NCBI RefSeq assembly: GCF_000691505.1
Contig: NZ_JMIP02000014.1
Span: 485,943-549,942 of the forward strand
Direction: 5' to 3'
Length of the DNA stretch: 64,000 nt
Origin: Halostagnicola sp. A56
GTDB lineage: Archaea > Halobacteriota > Halobacteria > Halobacteriales > Natrialbaceae
The translations under genes were made by a program, and so were the position numbers. Shown one piece after another: positions 63,547 to 64,000 of this stretch. Under the pieces are notes generated by a model. That model saw nothing but the letters and a program-made list of their open reading frames with translations. It was not told where the DNA came from and made no database searches. Every line of letters begins with the position of its first letter. Within the stretch, counting starts at the first letter, position 1.

Positions 63547-64000
63547 TCACTTGATCGTCGTGTGGTCGGACTCCTCGTTGAGCGCGAGATTGGCGGCGAT
63601 CTCCGTGTTTCGCATCGCGTACCCCGCGGTCTGTTGGACGCTGACCAGCACCTCTCGAACTTTGAGGAGGTCATCGTTGTTCATCTCGGGTAACTCGGCC
63701 AGGATCTCCTCTTCCCGATCTGCGATGTCCCGGTAGAGCTTTCGGGCTTCGATCGTTTTGTCGTAGTCTCGCTCGACCGCCGACTCGACCGCGAGGGCGG
63801 TGATGTCGTCGACCAGTTCGGTCAGTTCCCGGATCTCGCGCATCACGTTGTTGTCGATGTCGAGGGTGTGACCCTCCGTCTCCATCACGATGTCCGCGAT
63901 GTCCTCGGCGTTGTCCGCGGTCAACTCGAGGTTCTTCGCGATCGATCGGTAGCCGATCAGCGGGAAGCCGCTGTTGAGCCCGACCGCGCGGGCGAGGTTC
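63547..64000 (-). CDS. PhoU-domain protein, N-terminal part beyond window
   Basis: The visible reverse frame is open to the window end and gives about 150 C-terminal residues (LARAVGLNSGFPLIGYRSIA, NLELTADNAEDIADIVME, MREIRELTELVDDITALAVE, ending DHTTIK). The heptad helices with repeated acidic positions are those of PhoU, which regulates phosphate uptake. Many haloarchaeal members carry an N-terminal AbrB-like DNA-binding domain; whether this one does is outside the window. Confidence 0.82.
   Translation of the reverse strand, partial: NLARAVGLNSGFPLIGYRSIAKNLELTADNAEDIADIVMETEGHTLDIDNNVMREIRELTELVDDITALAVESAVERDYDKTIEARKLYRDIADREEEILAELPEMNNDDLLKVREVLVSVQQTAGYAMRNTEIAANLALNEESDHTTIK

Overview
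The window is a stretch of haloarchaeal chromosome. Proteins are acidic, GC3 is high, many genes look leaderless with a TATA-like box about 25-30 nt before the start codon, and the gene content is typically haloarchaeal: glycerol-1-phosphate dehydrogenase, TrmB and HTH_10 regulators, an Orc1/Cdc6 initiator, a PGF-CTERM-like surface anchor and PAS/GAF histidine kinases. It resembles Natrialbales-type genomes, but the genus cannot be fixed from sequence alone. No rRNA, tRNA or CRISPR array was recognised.

Layout. 1-2.5 kb: the start of a sugar transferase (cut by the window edge) and a secreted protein, each preceded by a similar palindrome. 2.7-5.8 kb: a FolC protein whose fused dihydropteroate synthase stops right after it begins, then trpB with an in-frame TAG. 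6-13.3 kb: glycosyltransferase, acidic membrane-anchored protein, S9 peptidase, frameshifted egsA, FkbM methyltransferase, SDR epimerase. 13.4-23.7 kb: a regulator-rich segment with three TrmB-type proteins, an HTH_10 protein, a truncated response regulator, AIM24, a frameshifted HtpX protease and a TAT lipoprotein. 23.7-33.5 kb: a large RND/MMPL exporter placed just upstream of a TrmB gene, HdeD, and a histidine kinase / response regulator / receiver-GAF-HTH_10 operon. 33.7-39.2 kb: a tightly overlapping operon of degenerate RadA-like protein, small helical protein and divergent family B DNA polymerase (PolB2-like), then a frameshifted polytopic membrane protein and an Orc1/Cdc6. 39.4-43.5 kb: a frameshifted PhoX/DUF839 protein carrying cohesin-like and dockerin-like domains, translationally coupled to a membrane-anchored cohesin-like protein. 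44-48.5 kb: pyrophosphatase, small proteins, an AlkP-superfamily enzyme, DUF371 and frameshifted endonuclease III. 48.6-52.6 kb: a four-gene polyamine-type ABC importer. 52.6-55.6 kb: an AT-richer block with gene remnants and two nucleotide-sugar SDR enzymes, one of UDP-sulfoquinovose-synthase type. 55.7-64 kb: glutamate dehydrogenase, DUF2062, acyl-CoA dehydrogenase, membrane protein, RIO-like kinase, nitrilase, SRPBCC, small winged-helix and membrane proteins, and a PhoU-domain protein cut by the window end.

Two things stand out. First, the RadA-like / helical / PolB2 operon looks like an archaeal counterpart in architecture of bacterial RecA-like-plus-polymerase mutagenesis cassettes; this is inference. 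Second, five conserved genes (egsA, htpX, a membrane protein, phoX-like, nth) are each broken by exactly one missing base and trpB by one C-to-T-type nonsense change. The uniform pattern points to assembly error as much as to real decay, and it must be resolved before any biology is read into the breaks.
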